From IMG/VR virus record IMGVR_UViG_3300042526_000765, positions 1 to 63,826 of that record: a stretch of DNA of 63,826 nt. The stretch is one strand, 5' to 3'. The notes under the pieces are model-generated. The model made no database searches. It saw only the letters and a list, made by a program, of their open reading frames with translations, and was not told the origin of the DNA. Positions 8,212 to 16,869 of the stretch are shown here, piece after piece. The stretch is from a virus. The first letter of the stretch is position 1; the number at the start of each line of letters is the position of its first letter. Both the position numbers and the translations under genes were made by a program.

Positions 8212-8957
8212 AATTTTTCGTATTATTTTTTTTACTTTCTTTAAATGCATTTGCTGCTGAAAAAGAAATTCTACTAACTAATAAAAATACTGTAACTTTG
8301 CGGGGTCCAGTAACTAGAGAGTCAGTGGGGGAAGTAATGCATGAACTTAATGCATTATCAAAAGAAGGAGAGGTTTCTGATCCTATCTATCTAATTCTCA
8401 ATACTCCGGGAGGAAGTGTATTAGCAGGTTTGGATTTAATTGAATTTATGAATAAACTTAGAAGACCTGTATTTTCAGTTGCGAAGTATGCAGCTAGTAT
8501 GGGATTTCATATTCTTCAAAACAGTCCACGAAGATATGTTACTAAATATGCCACTATCATGTCACACAGAGCTAGTGGTGGATTTCAGGGAGATATTCCT
8601 CAACAAGTAAGCTCTAGATTAAAACATGTTATTGATCTTGTTGACAAAATGGATGAGCAAGTTATTTCTCGAACTGATGGTAAGTATACTAAAAATAGCT
8701 ATGCTGAATTAATTAGAGATGAGTACTATGCTGTTGGAACTAATGCCATTGAAGATAAATTTGCGGATGAAGTAGTGTCTTTAAAGTGCGATAGTAGTTT
8801 AGATGGTCTTGTAGAAAAAACTGTACAATCTTTTATCTTTTCTTTTAAAGTTAAATTATCTAGATGTCCGCTATTGACAGAGCCAGTTATTGAGCAAAAT
8901 CAAGATACTGGAAAGATTATGGAATACCTAGAAGGTAGAAGAAATCTGGAGCCTTAA
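8208..8957 (+). CDS. ClpP-like serine protease with export signal
   Basis: 249 residues. Residues 1-17 (KFFVLFFLLSLNAFAA) are a cleavable signal peptide. The ClpP/crotonase-fold core follows: NTPGGSVLAG (oxyanion region), AASMGFHI with the nucleophile Ser about 97, and MSHRASGG with the catalytic His about 120. Phage ClpP-like proteases usually mature capsids in the cytoplasm; the signal peptide and the location next to a secreted metallopeptidase argue for an envelope role instead. The C-terminal tail of about 50 residues is extra to the core. Confidence 0.82.
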   Translation: MKFFVLFFLLSLNAFAAEKEILLTNKNTVTLRGPVTRESVGEVMHELNALSKEGEVSDPIYLILNTPGGSVLAGLDLIEFMNKLRRPVFSVAKYAASMGFHILQNSPRRYVTKYATIMSHRASGGFQGDIPQQVSSRLKHVIDLVDKMDEQVISRTDGKYTKNSYAELIRDEYYAVGTNAIEDKFADEVVSLKCDSSLDGLVEKTVQSFIFSFKVKLSRCPLLTEPVIEQNQDTGKIMEYLEGRRNLEP

Positions 8958-9215
8958 ATGAGTGAAATATTACTAGCCCTAGCAACTGGTGTTGGGGCTG
9001 CTATTTTTTTAATAATAAAACAAAACAGCAAACTTAAATCTGATAAGAAGTTACATGACATTGAAGTTGAAGATGCTAAGTTGGAAACTAATCAAGAAAC
9101 TATAAAGACATCTAAAAAAGAATTAGATAAATTCCTTAAAGAAGTAGATAAGAAAGTAATGAAGGACTTATCAGATAAAGAAATAGAAGACTATTGGAAT
9201 AAAGGTAAGAAATGA
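8958..9215 (+). CDS. Membrane-anchored coiled-coil protein
   Basis: 85 residues: an N-terminal membrane helix (LLALATGVGAAIFLII) and a long charged coiled coil. It starts immediately after the ClpP-like stop. This layout resembles an inner-membrane spanin or similar lysis-accessory protein. The next gene, also membrane-associated, overlaps by ATGA. Confidence 0.6.
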   Translation: MSEILLALATGVGAAIFLIIKQNSKLKSDKKLHDIEVEDAKLETNQETIKTSKKELDKFLKEVDKKVMKDLSDKEIEDYWNKGKK

Positions 9216-9583
9216 AAGCTATATTATGCTTATTATTAATTTCTAATATCGTTATAGCAGAAGAAGTAAAAGTTGTAAAAAAAGGAGAATCTGTTCCTTT
9301 TGATGGAGTTTTATTTACAAAAGAAAAAGAGAAAGAAGTTCGTGCAGATTTAGAAACTTCGGAAAAGAAGATTATAACTTTAAGAAAACTTAATGAACTT
9401 AGCGAAAGTGAAATAACTATATTAAATAAAAGATTAGAATTATACCAAAATAAAGCAAGAGAGTTAGCTGATAGAGAAGTTAAAAGTGAAAACAATACTT
9501 TTTTAAAAAATTCTCTATACTTTTTATCTGGAGCTTTACTTACAGGACTTATTGGTTATGGAGTCGTCCGGACTTACAGATGA
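9212..9583 (+). CDS. Signal-peptide protein with coiled coil and C-terminal membrane anchor
   Basis: 123 residues. Signal peptide (AILCLLLISNIVIA), then KKGESVPFDGVLFTKEKE, a motif recurrent in phage proteins near lysis genes, a coiled coil to about 95, and a C-terminal membrane helix (LYFLSGALLTGLIGYGVV). With the preceding gene it may form a lysis or envelope-spanning pair; inferred from topology only. Confidence 0.65.
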   Translation: MKAILCLLLISNIVIAEEVKVVKKGESVPFDGVLFTKEKEKEVRADLETSEKKIITLRKLNELSESEITILNKRLELYQNKARELADREVKSENNTFLKNSLYFLSGALLTGLIGYGVVRTYR

Positions 9584-9899
9584 ACAGTTAATAGAATTAG
9601 CGTTACAAGAATCTTCTGAAGATTTAGATGAAAGATTTGATGTCGGATATTATCAAGAAAAGCATATGATAGTCGACGGAAGTTACAAGATTTGTATAGC
9701 GCATCTATATAATCACTACAAGAACTGGTCAATTGATCCAATTAGTTTGGAATTTTTTTCAGATATGATACAATTAAATAAAAAAGATAAGAATTCATTT
9801 TATATAAATAAAGAAACGTGTAATTTAGATTTAAATAAAATCGTAGGAGATTATGTTAAAAAAGAAAGGAAATCTCAAAAAGAAAAGAGATTTAGATAA
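9558..9899 (+). CDS. Hypothetical protein, 113 aa
   Basis: Starts MESSGLTDEQLIELALQESS inside the end of the preceding gene. Acidic N-terminus, central aromatic region (AHLYNHYKNW), very basic C-terminus (KKERKSQKEKRFR). Not recognised. Confidence 0.65.
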   Translation: MESSGLTDEQLIELALQESSEDLDERFDVGYYQEKHMIVDGSYKICIAHLYNHYKNWSIDPISLEFFSDMIQLNKKDKNSFYINKETCNLDLNKIVGDYVKKERKSQKEKRFR

Positions 9900-10437
9900 G
9901 TACCCAGCTTTAAATCCAAGATTAAATGCAAAGACTAGATTTGAAGTCCTAGATATGGACTATTTAAAAAAACTAGATGACGCAGAGCTTAAATTTATGA
10001 ATCAATTTATGGCGGAGTATGTCAGTGGAGCATTTAAAAAAACTGATGATGGAACCTACAGTTCTGATAATTTTCATAAAACAGTAGACGAACGTAGAGA
10101 GTGTTATTCGAGAAATAATACAAGAAATAGGTGCGGATTAACTATTTCAAATGCTACTGGTCAAACATATAGATGTGACGATATCAGTGCATTCATGGAT
10201 AGTTTAACGGATGTTGATTCTATGGTGGAGTTTTCTAATGCTTTCAGTAATAAACTACACGACGAGTTTGATGGATCTTACGATGTGGTAGAGCAGGAGC
10301 TTATGACTGAAATGTTAGAGGATTTCAATAAATGCAGAAACCCTAAAACTAGTGCTGATAAAAAACTAGCAGAATCTAATTATGGAAAAATGTTATTATT
10401 AAAATTTAAAAATATTAAACTTATAGAAGAAAGCTAA
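9853..10437 (+). CDS. Conserved phage protein of unknown function, 194 aa
   Basis: Basic start, then KYPALNPRLNAKTRFEVLD, a motif I associate with a conserved phage protein family of unknown role. CYSRNNTRNRC in the middle has two Cys and several Arg/Asn. Last gene of the rightward left arm; it runs 39 bases into the end of the convergent leftward gene, with no clear terminator between them. Confidence 0.7.
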   Translation: MLKKKGNLKKKRDLDKYPALNPRLNAKTRFEVLDMDYLKKLDDAELKFMNQFMAEYVSGAFKKTDDGTYSSDNFHKTVDERRECYSRNNTRNRCGLTISNATGQTYRCDDISAFMDSLTDVDSMVEFSNAFSNKLHDEFDGSYDVVEQELMTEMLEDFNKCRNPKTSADKKLAESNYGKMLLLKFKNIKLIEES

Positions 10438-10728
10438 TATTGTACAAATCGTAGGAATTACATACTTTAAAACTGCATTTACTATAATAACATGTTCATG
10501 AATTGGTTCTATTTTCTTATGAATATCTTTAACAGATACTGCATGTACTTCTACTTTATCTTTTAATTCTAATTCTAAAAGTTCTAATTTTTTCTCAGCT
10601 AGATCAGTTCTCTTCTCGTGTACAATTAGAGATTGAGTATTCTCAGCTAGAGTAATATGAATCTCATTTAATTTATCATTAATCTTATCTATCTTTTCTT
10701 CAATTTTAATTAATTTATCAACACTCAT
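10399..10728 (-). CDS. Coiled-coil protein with C-terminal membrane helix (XhlA/holin-accessory-like)
   Basis: 109 residues. A coiled coil of about 75 residues (KIEEKIDKINDKLNEIH, VHEKRTDLAEKK) is followed by one membrane helix (YVIPTICTILAFFY). The order and the HExRT motif recall the XhlA-like phage membrane proteins linked to holins. It is the last gene of the long leftward late block, so a lysis role is plausible. Confidence 0.6.
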   Translation of the reverse strand: MSVDKLIKIEEKIDKINDKLNEIHITLAENTQSLIVHEKRTDLAEKKLELLELELKDKVEVHAVSVKDIHKKIEPIHEHVIIVNAVLKYVIPTICTILAFFYKFNIFKF

Positions 10729-10731
10729 AAA

Positions 10732-12714
10732 TTACTCTTCGCCTTCTTTGAATAGTTCTCTAAATGATTTATATTGCATTAATGTATTTAATATAGCAGC
10801 TCTGCGACTTTCGTCTTTTTGAGCTAGTGCATTTTTTACCATTCCAGAAAACATTTGTAGTGTTTTACTATTAGGATTTGCCATTACTTGTTGATCTAAA
10901 CTAGTTTTAAATTTATTTAGAGTAGCCACTGTTGGTCGAAGTAAAGTTTTAACTGGCTGTCTTGATGCTAAATATGTGGCAATATTAGTTCCTTGTACTC
11001 CATATTTTCCAATTTCTCCTATTGTCGCCCCGATAATACCCCCACTAGTATCGCTAGTTCTCGGACCTGCTCCCATGTTTCCAGTAAAACGTAAGTATTC
11101 ATTTACCTTAATAACTGGATCTATTTTTTCTTTAATTAATTGAGCTAGTTTAGGAGATCCTTCTGCAAGTCTTTCCATTGCTGCTTCAAAATTCGCTTCA
11201 CCAAGTACTCCAGTTTGAGTACCACCTTTAGTGAGAGAAAAAAATAGTTGAGATAATTTTTTTTGATCAGCAAGTATATCTTCTAAATTAACTTCTGATG
11301 GATTAACCCCCATCGCTTCTGCAGAAGATAGAATTTTAGATTGCTTAGTATCTAACATTTTTAAAGTGGGAAGATTCTTTGTCCCTTGTTGAATAACATT
11401 TCCAGAAGCATCTACTAAATCGTCTATGGTATCCGATTTTAATCTATTATAGCTATTTAATATATTATCGTTACTTGTTAATATCTTTTGTATTTCTTGT
11501 TCATCAATAGAACTATTTGTTCTATCTTTTATTTCATTTATTGCAGTTTTTAATGCATCTCTAATTCTTCCGTCGATATCTTTCTTACCCGTTTCTTGTC
11601 TTATAGATGTTACAATATCATATGCTTGTCTTGGGCTAATTTCTTGAGATGATCTAATAGGAATTCCTTGTGCATTTAAAAGTTGCGGAACTCCATTTTT
11701 AGGAGTTTTCATTGTAGCTTTTATTTTAAAATTCAATGTTTGAAGTATGGGGTCGGCATCTACATCTGTAATTTTTGAAAGTTCAGTTTTTAAATTTTCT
11801 AGAATATCATCAACTTTAAATCTACTTGAAGAATTATTTATAATAAAATTTCGCACTTCTCTGGCATCTGATAGTTCATCGTCTAGAGTATTAATTACTT
11901 CTTTTGCAGTCTCAACTACTTGTTTTCTAGCAGTATCTTTTGATCTTTCAGAGATATAAGTTTCTCCTTGTAGACCTTTTTTACCGCCAAATACGAGCTG
12001 TCTAGCAAATTCAGGAAGTTTTTTTTCTTCTATTGCCTTAGTTATTGAAGGTATGACTTTTTTACCAATAGCACCAATTCCTTCAACAGCTCCACCAAGT
12101 ACTCCTCCAGCTACTCCTCCAGCTACGGCTTCATAAGGAGCATCCTTTAGTGACTCTATTCCTTCTTTCTCTGATTTACCTATACCAGTTAATCCACCCA
12201 TTACAGCACCAGTTGTAGCTGCTGTTCGAATGTTTGTCAAAGCCGATGCGCTTGTTGTAGGTACGAGTACATTTTTAGCCATTTGCCCAAGTTTTGCAAG
12301 TCTACCAATTGCTCCAGTTCCAGCAGCAGGAGCTGCTGCTCCTCCAGTTAGTGCAGTTAAACCAACTGCTTGACCAACCCCACCAGCTACCTCACCTAAT
12401 GCAGAAGTAATAGGATACTCTTCTTCTCCTACTTTATACTCAGCACGAGACTCTTGTAATGCTTGCTCATATGGTTTTCCAGTAAGGAAGGATTCTGCTC
12501 TAGCAGTAAGCTCATCAGCCATACCAAAAGTAGCCCCTTGAGCTGCTCCGCGTAGACCAGCTTCTGCCATTGATGTTTCTGGAGTATACTCTTCTACTTG
12601 TTGTTCTTTTGGTTTTGCTAATTGAGTTTTAAGAGAGTTAAATTCTCCGTAAAGAGAGGATTGCTCTTCTTCTAGTTGTCTAAGCTCTAGTTCTTCTTCT
12701 GGTGTTAATGCCAT
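10732..12714 (-). CDS. Putative internal virion / DNA-ejection protein
   Basis: 660 residues. Acidic coiled N-terminus, then a Gly/Ala-rich hydrophobic stretch (about 85-215, e.g. AVGLTALTGGAAAPAAGTG), then helical domains. Together with the two following proteins it occupies the place of podovirus ejection proteins next to the tail nozzle. Assigned from composition, size and position; no family motif is recognised. Confidence 0.6.
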   Translation of the reverse strand: MALTPEEELELRQLEEEQSSLYGEFNSLKTQLAKPKEQQVEEYTPETSMAEAGLRGAAQGATFGMADELTARAESFLTGKPYEQALQESRAEYKVGEEEYPITSALGEVAGGVGQAVGLTALTGGAAAPAAGTGAIGRLAKLGQMAKNVLVPTTSASALTNIRTAATTGAVMGGLTGIGKSEKEGIESLKDAPYEAVAGGVAGGVLGGAVEGIGAIGKKVIPSITKAIEEKKLPEFARQLVFGGKKGLQGETYISERSKDTARKQVVETAKEVINTLDDELSDAREVRNFIINNSSSRFKVDDILENLKTELSKITDVDADPILQTLNFKIKATMKTPKNGVPQLLNAQGIPIRSSQEISPRQAYDIVTSIRQETGKKDIDGRIRDALKTAINEIKDRTNSSIDEQEIQKILTSNDNILNSYNRLKSDTIDDLVDASGNVIQQGTKNLPTLKMLDTKQSKILSSAEAMGVNPSEVNLEDILADQKKLSQLFFSLTKGGTQTGVLGEANFEAAMERLAEGSPKLAQLIKEKIDPVIKVNEYLRFTGNMGAGPRTSDTSGGIIGATIGEIGKYGVQGTNIATYLASRQPVKTLLRPTVATLNKFKTSLDQQVMANPNSKTLQMFSGMVKNALAQKDESRRAAILNTLMQYKSFRELFKEGEE

Positions 12715-12715
12715 A

Positions 12716-14257
12716 TTACATCTCTTTTTTCTTTTTTAACTCTTCTATCCTACTCTGATTTTTGTTAAACTTTTCTTCAAACTGTTTAAGCTTATCCTCT
12801 ATTGGGATATCTTCTTTTTTTAATGATTTTAAATATCTACTAGATTCTACTCCAGTAGGTCCTCCATAAATACCTTCTTCCAGAATATCCTTATCAAGTC
12901 CTTTACTAATCCCAGATTGAACAAATTGTGCTTTTTTTCTAGCAAACGTGATCTCTCTTGATTTTTGAATTGCGTTTAATATCTCTCCGAAAGACTCTCT
13001 GGTTTTTGGATCTAGTAATGCACCTTCAAACGCACTTTCACCTTTTTGACGAATTTTACCCCATAAAGATTGAGCAGATTGAGCTAGTTTAATTTCTCCC
13101 TCTTTAACTACACTTCCGGGATCAATTCCTTTAATTAGATTATAGAGTGTTACAAGATCTGCTGAACCTGCGGTAATTTTACCACTTTTAACTCCTTCGT
13201 ACAAATCTTTTGCTACGTCAATTTGCTCTCTTCCTTTTTCATATTCATTAAAATCTTTTTGTAGTCTTCCCATGGAAGTATCTATGTGCCTATATAAATC
13301 AATTCGTTGCTTTTGATCAAGTTTTTCAAGGTTTCTGTCTGCTCTTTCTGCTCTTTTTAAAGAATTTTCTTCTTTTTTAGCTTCGGCTGCAATCTTAGTA
13401 TATAAACCCTGTGTTAAAGCTGGATATAGTTTTTCTAATTGAGAATATGGAATGCCTTCTAAACCTGACATATTCATACCAAAATTATCTTCTAATGATT
13501 TACGCATGAGCTTTGAAATATCACTATTAGGATCTCTTTGAGCTTGTTTATCTTCCAGTTCTTGTTTAAGTAATAAATTTTGAATAGGACGTTTAGCTTT
13601 TTTTTCTAAGTCCTCGTACATGCTTAAATCGGTTTTTTTAATTTCCCCAATCCCAGCTCCCATTATAGCATCTCTTAGTTTAGCAGATTGTTTCGATAGT
13701 CTAACTCTATCTTCTTCTTCTTCTGATTGCTTTATTAATTTCTCAATATCAGATTGCTGTTGTTCAGTTTGTATGGGAGCAATAGGAGTTGCTGCTTTCT
13801 TTGGTTCTTGTTGAATTGGTTTTTGATTTTCTATTTTTGAAATTTCTTTTTGAGGGCGTTCTGCAATTGAAGCAGGTTGTCTAGATTTAATCTCTGTAGA
13901 AGGCATTTCTTTTGAAGCGAATGGAATTTCTATATTAGACCTTGGGGAGAATGGAATTTCTGTATTATACTTTGAGGTTAATTCATTTAGAGAGGGGAAT
14001 ATATTATAAGCATACTCTTTTAATTCTGGGGATATTTGATCTCCGAATAGTGCTCTAGATTTTTGAGAAGATTCCATCCTAGATTCCAGTTGTGCATTTC
14101 TATCCTGCTCTTCTGCTGAATTCTGTTCTTTATTTTCTTGCTCAATAGAAGACACTTCCTTTAAAATTTCATCATTACTAGGTTCGATCCCAAAAGCATT
14201 AGGACTTCTACTTTGTATTCTAGCTTTAGCTTTCTGTATTAATTTAGGATTTACCAT
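12716..14257 (-). CDS. Putative internal virion protein, coiled-coil rich
   Basis: 513 residues, Lys/Glu/Gln rich, with long predicted coiled coil (residues about 170-460) and no membrane segment. Starts one base after the stop of its neighbour in this block, suggesting translational coupling. Likely a soluble partner of the two Ala/Gly-rich ejection proteins. Confidence 0.55.
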   Translation of the reverse strand: MVNPKLIQKAKARIQSRSPNAFGIEPSNDEILKEVSSIEQENKEQNSAEEQDRNAQLESRMESSQKSRALFGDQISPELKEYAYNIFPSLNELTSKYNTEIPFSPRSNIEIPFASKEMPSTEIKSRQPASIAERPQKEISKIENQKPIQQEPKKAATPIAPIQTEQQQSDIEKLIKQSEEEEDRVRLSKQSAKLRDAIMGAGIGEIKKTDLSMYEDLEKKAKRPIQNLLLKQELEDKQAQRDPNSDISKLMRKSLEDNFGMNMSGLEGIPYSQLEKLYPALTQGLYTKIAAEAKKEENSLKRAERADRNLEKLDQKQRIDLYRHIDTSMGRLQKDFNEYEKGREQIDVAKDLYEGVKSGKITAGSADLVTLYNLIKGIDPGSVVKEGEIKLAQSAQSLWGKIRQKGESAFEGALLDPKTRESFGEILNAIQKSREITFARKKAQFVQSGISKGLDKDILEEGIYGGPTGVESSRYLKSLKKEDIPIEDKLKQFEEKFNKNQSRIEELKKKKEM

Positions 14258-14281
14258 ATATACTCTCTATTATATCACTAT

Positions 14282-16435
14282 TTAAAAAATCTTTTTTTGT
14301 TTCGCTTTATTTAATAAATCTTGCCCCTTTTGAATAACATTCTGTCCTTTTTGGATAGCTTGTGTTACAGGAGCTGCAGTTTTTTGTAATTGTTTTTGTT
14401 GTTGGACAGGCATTTCACTAAAAAGTTTTTGACCTTGTTGTTGAGCAGGTTGTTGTTTTGCGGGAGTATACATTTGATTTGTATTCCTTTGGTTCATACT
14501 ATCTAAAGCTGATTGAGATTGTTGTACTGGTTGAGATTGTGGTGTAGTAGTTTGCCCCATGCTTAGTTTCTTAGCACCTCCTGCTTTAACTTGCAGAGGT
14601 GGTGTTTGTTGAGTAGGTGGTTGTTGTGGGCTTTGAGCTTGTGGCTGTGCAGTTTCAATAGGTTTTGGTTGACTTGGCTGTAATAAATCTAGACCAGTTT
14701 TAGCCATATCCGCACCTGTAATATATAGGTTTTGTAATGCTCTTCCTCTTCCTAATTCTATATCACCAAGTTGTCCTCGTACTCCACCAACTTGTCGAGT
14801 TTTATCTAATCCAAAAGTTCCTTGTTGTCTAGCTAATTCTGCTTCTTCTGCAGTTTGTTGTGTTGATAGTTTACCAGCTCTTTCTATATCTTGTTCTAAT
14901 CTTTGAGATGCTCTTGCTTCTCTTTCTAAATTAGTTTGAGATTGTATGTTAGCTCCAGATTGAGCACCAGATAAAGCTGCGGCTAAAGAAGATCCTGCTC
15001 CTGTAGCTCCCGCTCCCATTCTAGCTTGTCTTTCAATTCCAGACGCTCTTTCTGCAGCAGCGGCTCTAGCAGCTCTAACATCACCTTGTTGTTGTAATTG
15101 TCTTTCTTCTGCAGTTAATCCGCCACCAGCAATTCTTTGTTGGAGAAATTCTCTTTGTTGTTTGTATCTTTCTGGGTCATATGAGATACCTTCGAAAGTT
15201 TTACCTTGAGCTTGCAGATCTCTTAGTTGTTGTTTTGATAAATCTTCAACTTTTCCAAGAGCTTCTTGTCCAGCTTGGTATCCACCATAAGCAGCCGCTG
15301 CATCTGCAGCTAAACCTAAGGCTCCTTTATTTTCTGCAGCAAAATCCTTTGCAGAACCCAAAGCTCCGCCAATAGCTCCGCCCGCAGCTTTAGCTCCGCC
15401 TTTTACTTGTTCAAAAGCTTTACCGCCCTCTCTTTTTATATTTCCAAGGACTCTATCTATAGTCCATTTTTCTTCACCTAATTGCTGACCGGGAACATAA
15501 GCTTCTGCGTCTTTTTTTAATTGAGCCAACTCTTTTGCTTTGTCTCCAATTACCGCACCTTTTAATCCGGTTATATTTTCAGCATCTTTTTTTATTTTTG
15601 CAAAATCAATCATTTTATCTAATCCAGCTTCTTTAGCGTATGCTCCTGCTTGATCAGATGCGATACCTCTACCAGTTTTTATAGCTTGTTGCATTGCTAT
15701 TTCTTCTGGAGATTTTCCAGAGACTACACCTTTAGCAATATCCATTTGAGTTCCTGACAATCCAGCTTTAGAACCTGCTAAACCAAGCGCAGCTCCTGTA
15801 GCGTCTCCTCCTATAAGAGAAGAAGCAGCTCCTAACATTTTAGGGTCGATGCCTCCAAAAGAACCTAGTCCTGACAATGCAGCACCTTTTACATCTCCAC
15901 TAAGAGCGGATAGCCCCATTTTTGCTAATTTAGGATCTACTCCAGCATAAGAACTAGCAGCTCCTAATGCTGCTTCCTGTAGTCCTTTACCGCTTAATAA
16001 ACCTTTTAAACCAGATCCTGCCAAACTCTCTACTCCTTGTTTAGCAACTCCATAAGTACCGCCTGTAGCTACATTTGCCCCAATGTCCATAGCAGCACTG
16101 CCATATTTATCAACACCTTTAGAGGATTCTGTATCTACATTACCAACTGCCTTACTAACATCTTTTAACCCAGCAGCTCCAGCTAATCCGCTTGCAGCTC
16201 CGGTAGCTGATCCAATACTAGCTAGTGCACCAGCTTTACCAATATCTTTAGCACCTTCTACAACTCCTAATGCACCTTTACCAATACCTTTAACGTCACC
16301 TTTTGCAACGGAACTAACAGTTTTCTCAACACCTTTTCCAATATTTTTAACTGCACTAGAGGCAGATTGTAAAGCTTTACCTATCGATTTAGGTGCTTTA
16401 ATTTTAATTTTAGGTGCTTTAATTTTAATTTTCAT
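14282..16435 (-). CDS. Putative internal virion / ejection protein, Ala/Gly rich
   Basis: 717 residues. It begins with a KIKIKAP tandem repeat. Residues 25-240 are Gly/Ala/Ser-rich with repeating units ending LGSFGGID / AASSLIGGD, suited to membrane insertion. The C-terminal third is Gln/Pro rich (QQPAQQQGQ). This resembles podovirus proteins that form a channel during DNA ejection. A promoter-like motif (16444-16463) lies just upstream. Confidence 0.65.
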   Translation of the reverse strand: MKIKIKAPKIKIKAPKSIGKALQSASSAVKNIGKGVEKTVSSVAKGDVKGIGKGALGVVEGAKDIGKAGALASIGSATGAASGLAGAAGLKDVSKAVGNVDTESSKGVDKYGSAAMDIGANVATGGTYGVAKQGVESLAGSGLKGLLSGKGLQEAALGAASSYAGVDPKLAKMGLSALSGDVKGAALSGLGSFGGIDPKMLGAASSLIGGDATGAALGLAGSKAGLSGTQMDIAKGVVSGKSPEEIAMQQAIKTGRGIASDQAGAYAKEAGLDKMIDFAKIKKDAENITGLKGAVIGDKAKELAQLKKDAEAYVPGQQLGEEKWTIDRVLGNIKREGGKAFEQVKGGAKAAGGAIGGALGSAKDFAAENKGALGLAADAAAAYGGYQAGQEALGKVEDLSKQQLRDLQAQGKTFEGISYDPERYKQQREFLQQRIAGGGLTAEERQLQQQGDVRAARAAAAERASGIERQARMGAGATGAGSSLAAALSGAQSGANIQSQTNLEREARASQRLEQDIERAGKLSTQQTAEEAELARQQGTFGLDKTRQVGGVRGQLGDIELGRGRALQNLYITGADMAKTGLDLLQPSQPKPIETAQPQAQSPQQPPTQQTPPLQVKAGGAKKLSMGQTTTPQSQPVQQSQSALDSMNQRNTNQMYTPAKQQPAQQQGQKLFSEMPVQQQKQLQKTAAPVTQAIQKGQNVIQKGQDLLNKAKQKKIF

Positions 16436-16443
16436 AGAATCCT

Positions 16444-16463
16444 CTATTAAATATTTGTTATTA
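16444..16463 (-). promoter_or_regulatory. Late promoter-like motif, AACAAATATT class
   Basis: Minus strand reads TAATAACAAATATTTAATAG, directly before the RBS and ATG of the ejection-protein gene. It shares the AACAAAT core with the other intergenic copies. Confidence 0.55.
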
Positions 16464-16868
16464 TTAACTAATACCTAATAATACTAACCTATATGACACA
16501 TTTGCTGTAAGTCCTGTAATTTTAACTAGCTTGACTTGAGATCCAGATGTTTCAGTTATTATAAAAGGAGCCGAAGATGGTAAAACGCTTGTAGTTGTGG
16601 TAGATAATACATTAATGCATAAAAATCCTTTAAAATTTTTAAGATTTGTACTTATTATATTACTAGAAATAGGAACTCCAGAAGAATCTACAGTGATATC
16701 TAAAGTTTTAAATTCAAAAGGTAAGTTATCTTCTACTGTAAAATTCTTATTAAATCCAATAACTAGTTTATCAATAAAAGGATTTAATATTCCCCCCAGA
16801 GTATCTATAAACTCTTTTTGCTCTTTTGGGAAATCATTTGTTTTTAGTCTTACCGATTGTAGTTTCAT
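16464..16868 (-). CDS. Putative tail/virion protein, 134 aa
   Basis: Beta-rich Ser/Thr/Asn composition, e.g. GFNKNFTVEDNLPFEFKTLD and TGLTANVSYRLVLLGIS. It lies one base after the nozzle gene, so it is probably a small structural or decoration protein. Not recognised. Confidence 0.6.
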   Translation of the reverse strand: MKLQSVRLKTNDFPKEQKEFIDTLGGILNPFIDKLVIGFNKNFTVEDNLPFEFKTLDITVDSSGVPISSNIISTNLKNFKGFLCINVLSTTTTSVLPSSAPFIITETSGSQVKLVKITGLTANVSYRLVLLGIS

Positions 16869-16869
16869 T

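Noticed and set aside
9136-9495. 119-residue leftward ORF
   Set aside because: Antisense to two membrane-protein genes; Ser/Leu-rich shadow of AT-rich coding.
16083-16478. 131-residue rightward ORF opposite the ejection-protein gene
   Set aside because: It is an antisense shadow of an Ala/Gly-rich gene; no ribosome site and a Leu/Ala/Pro composition that mirrors the sense repeats.
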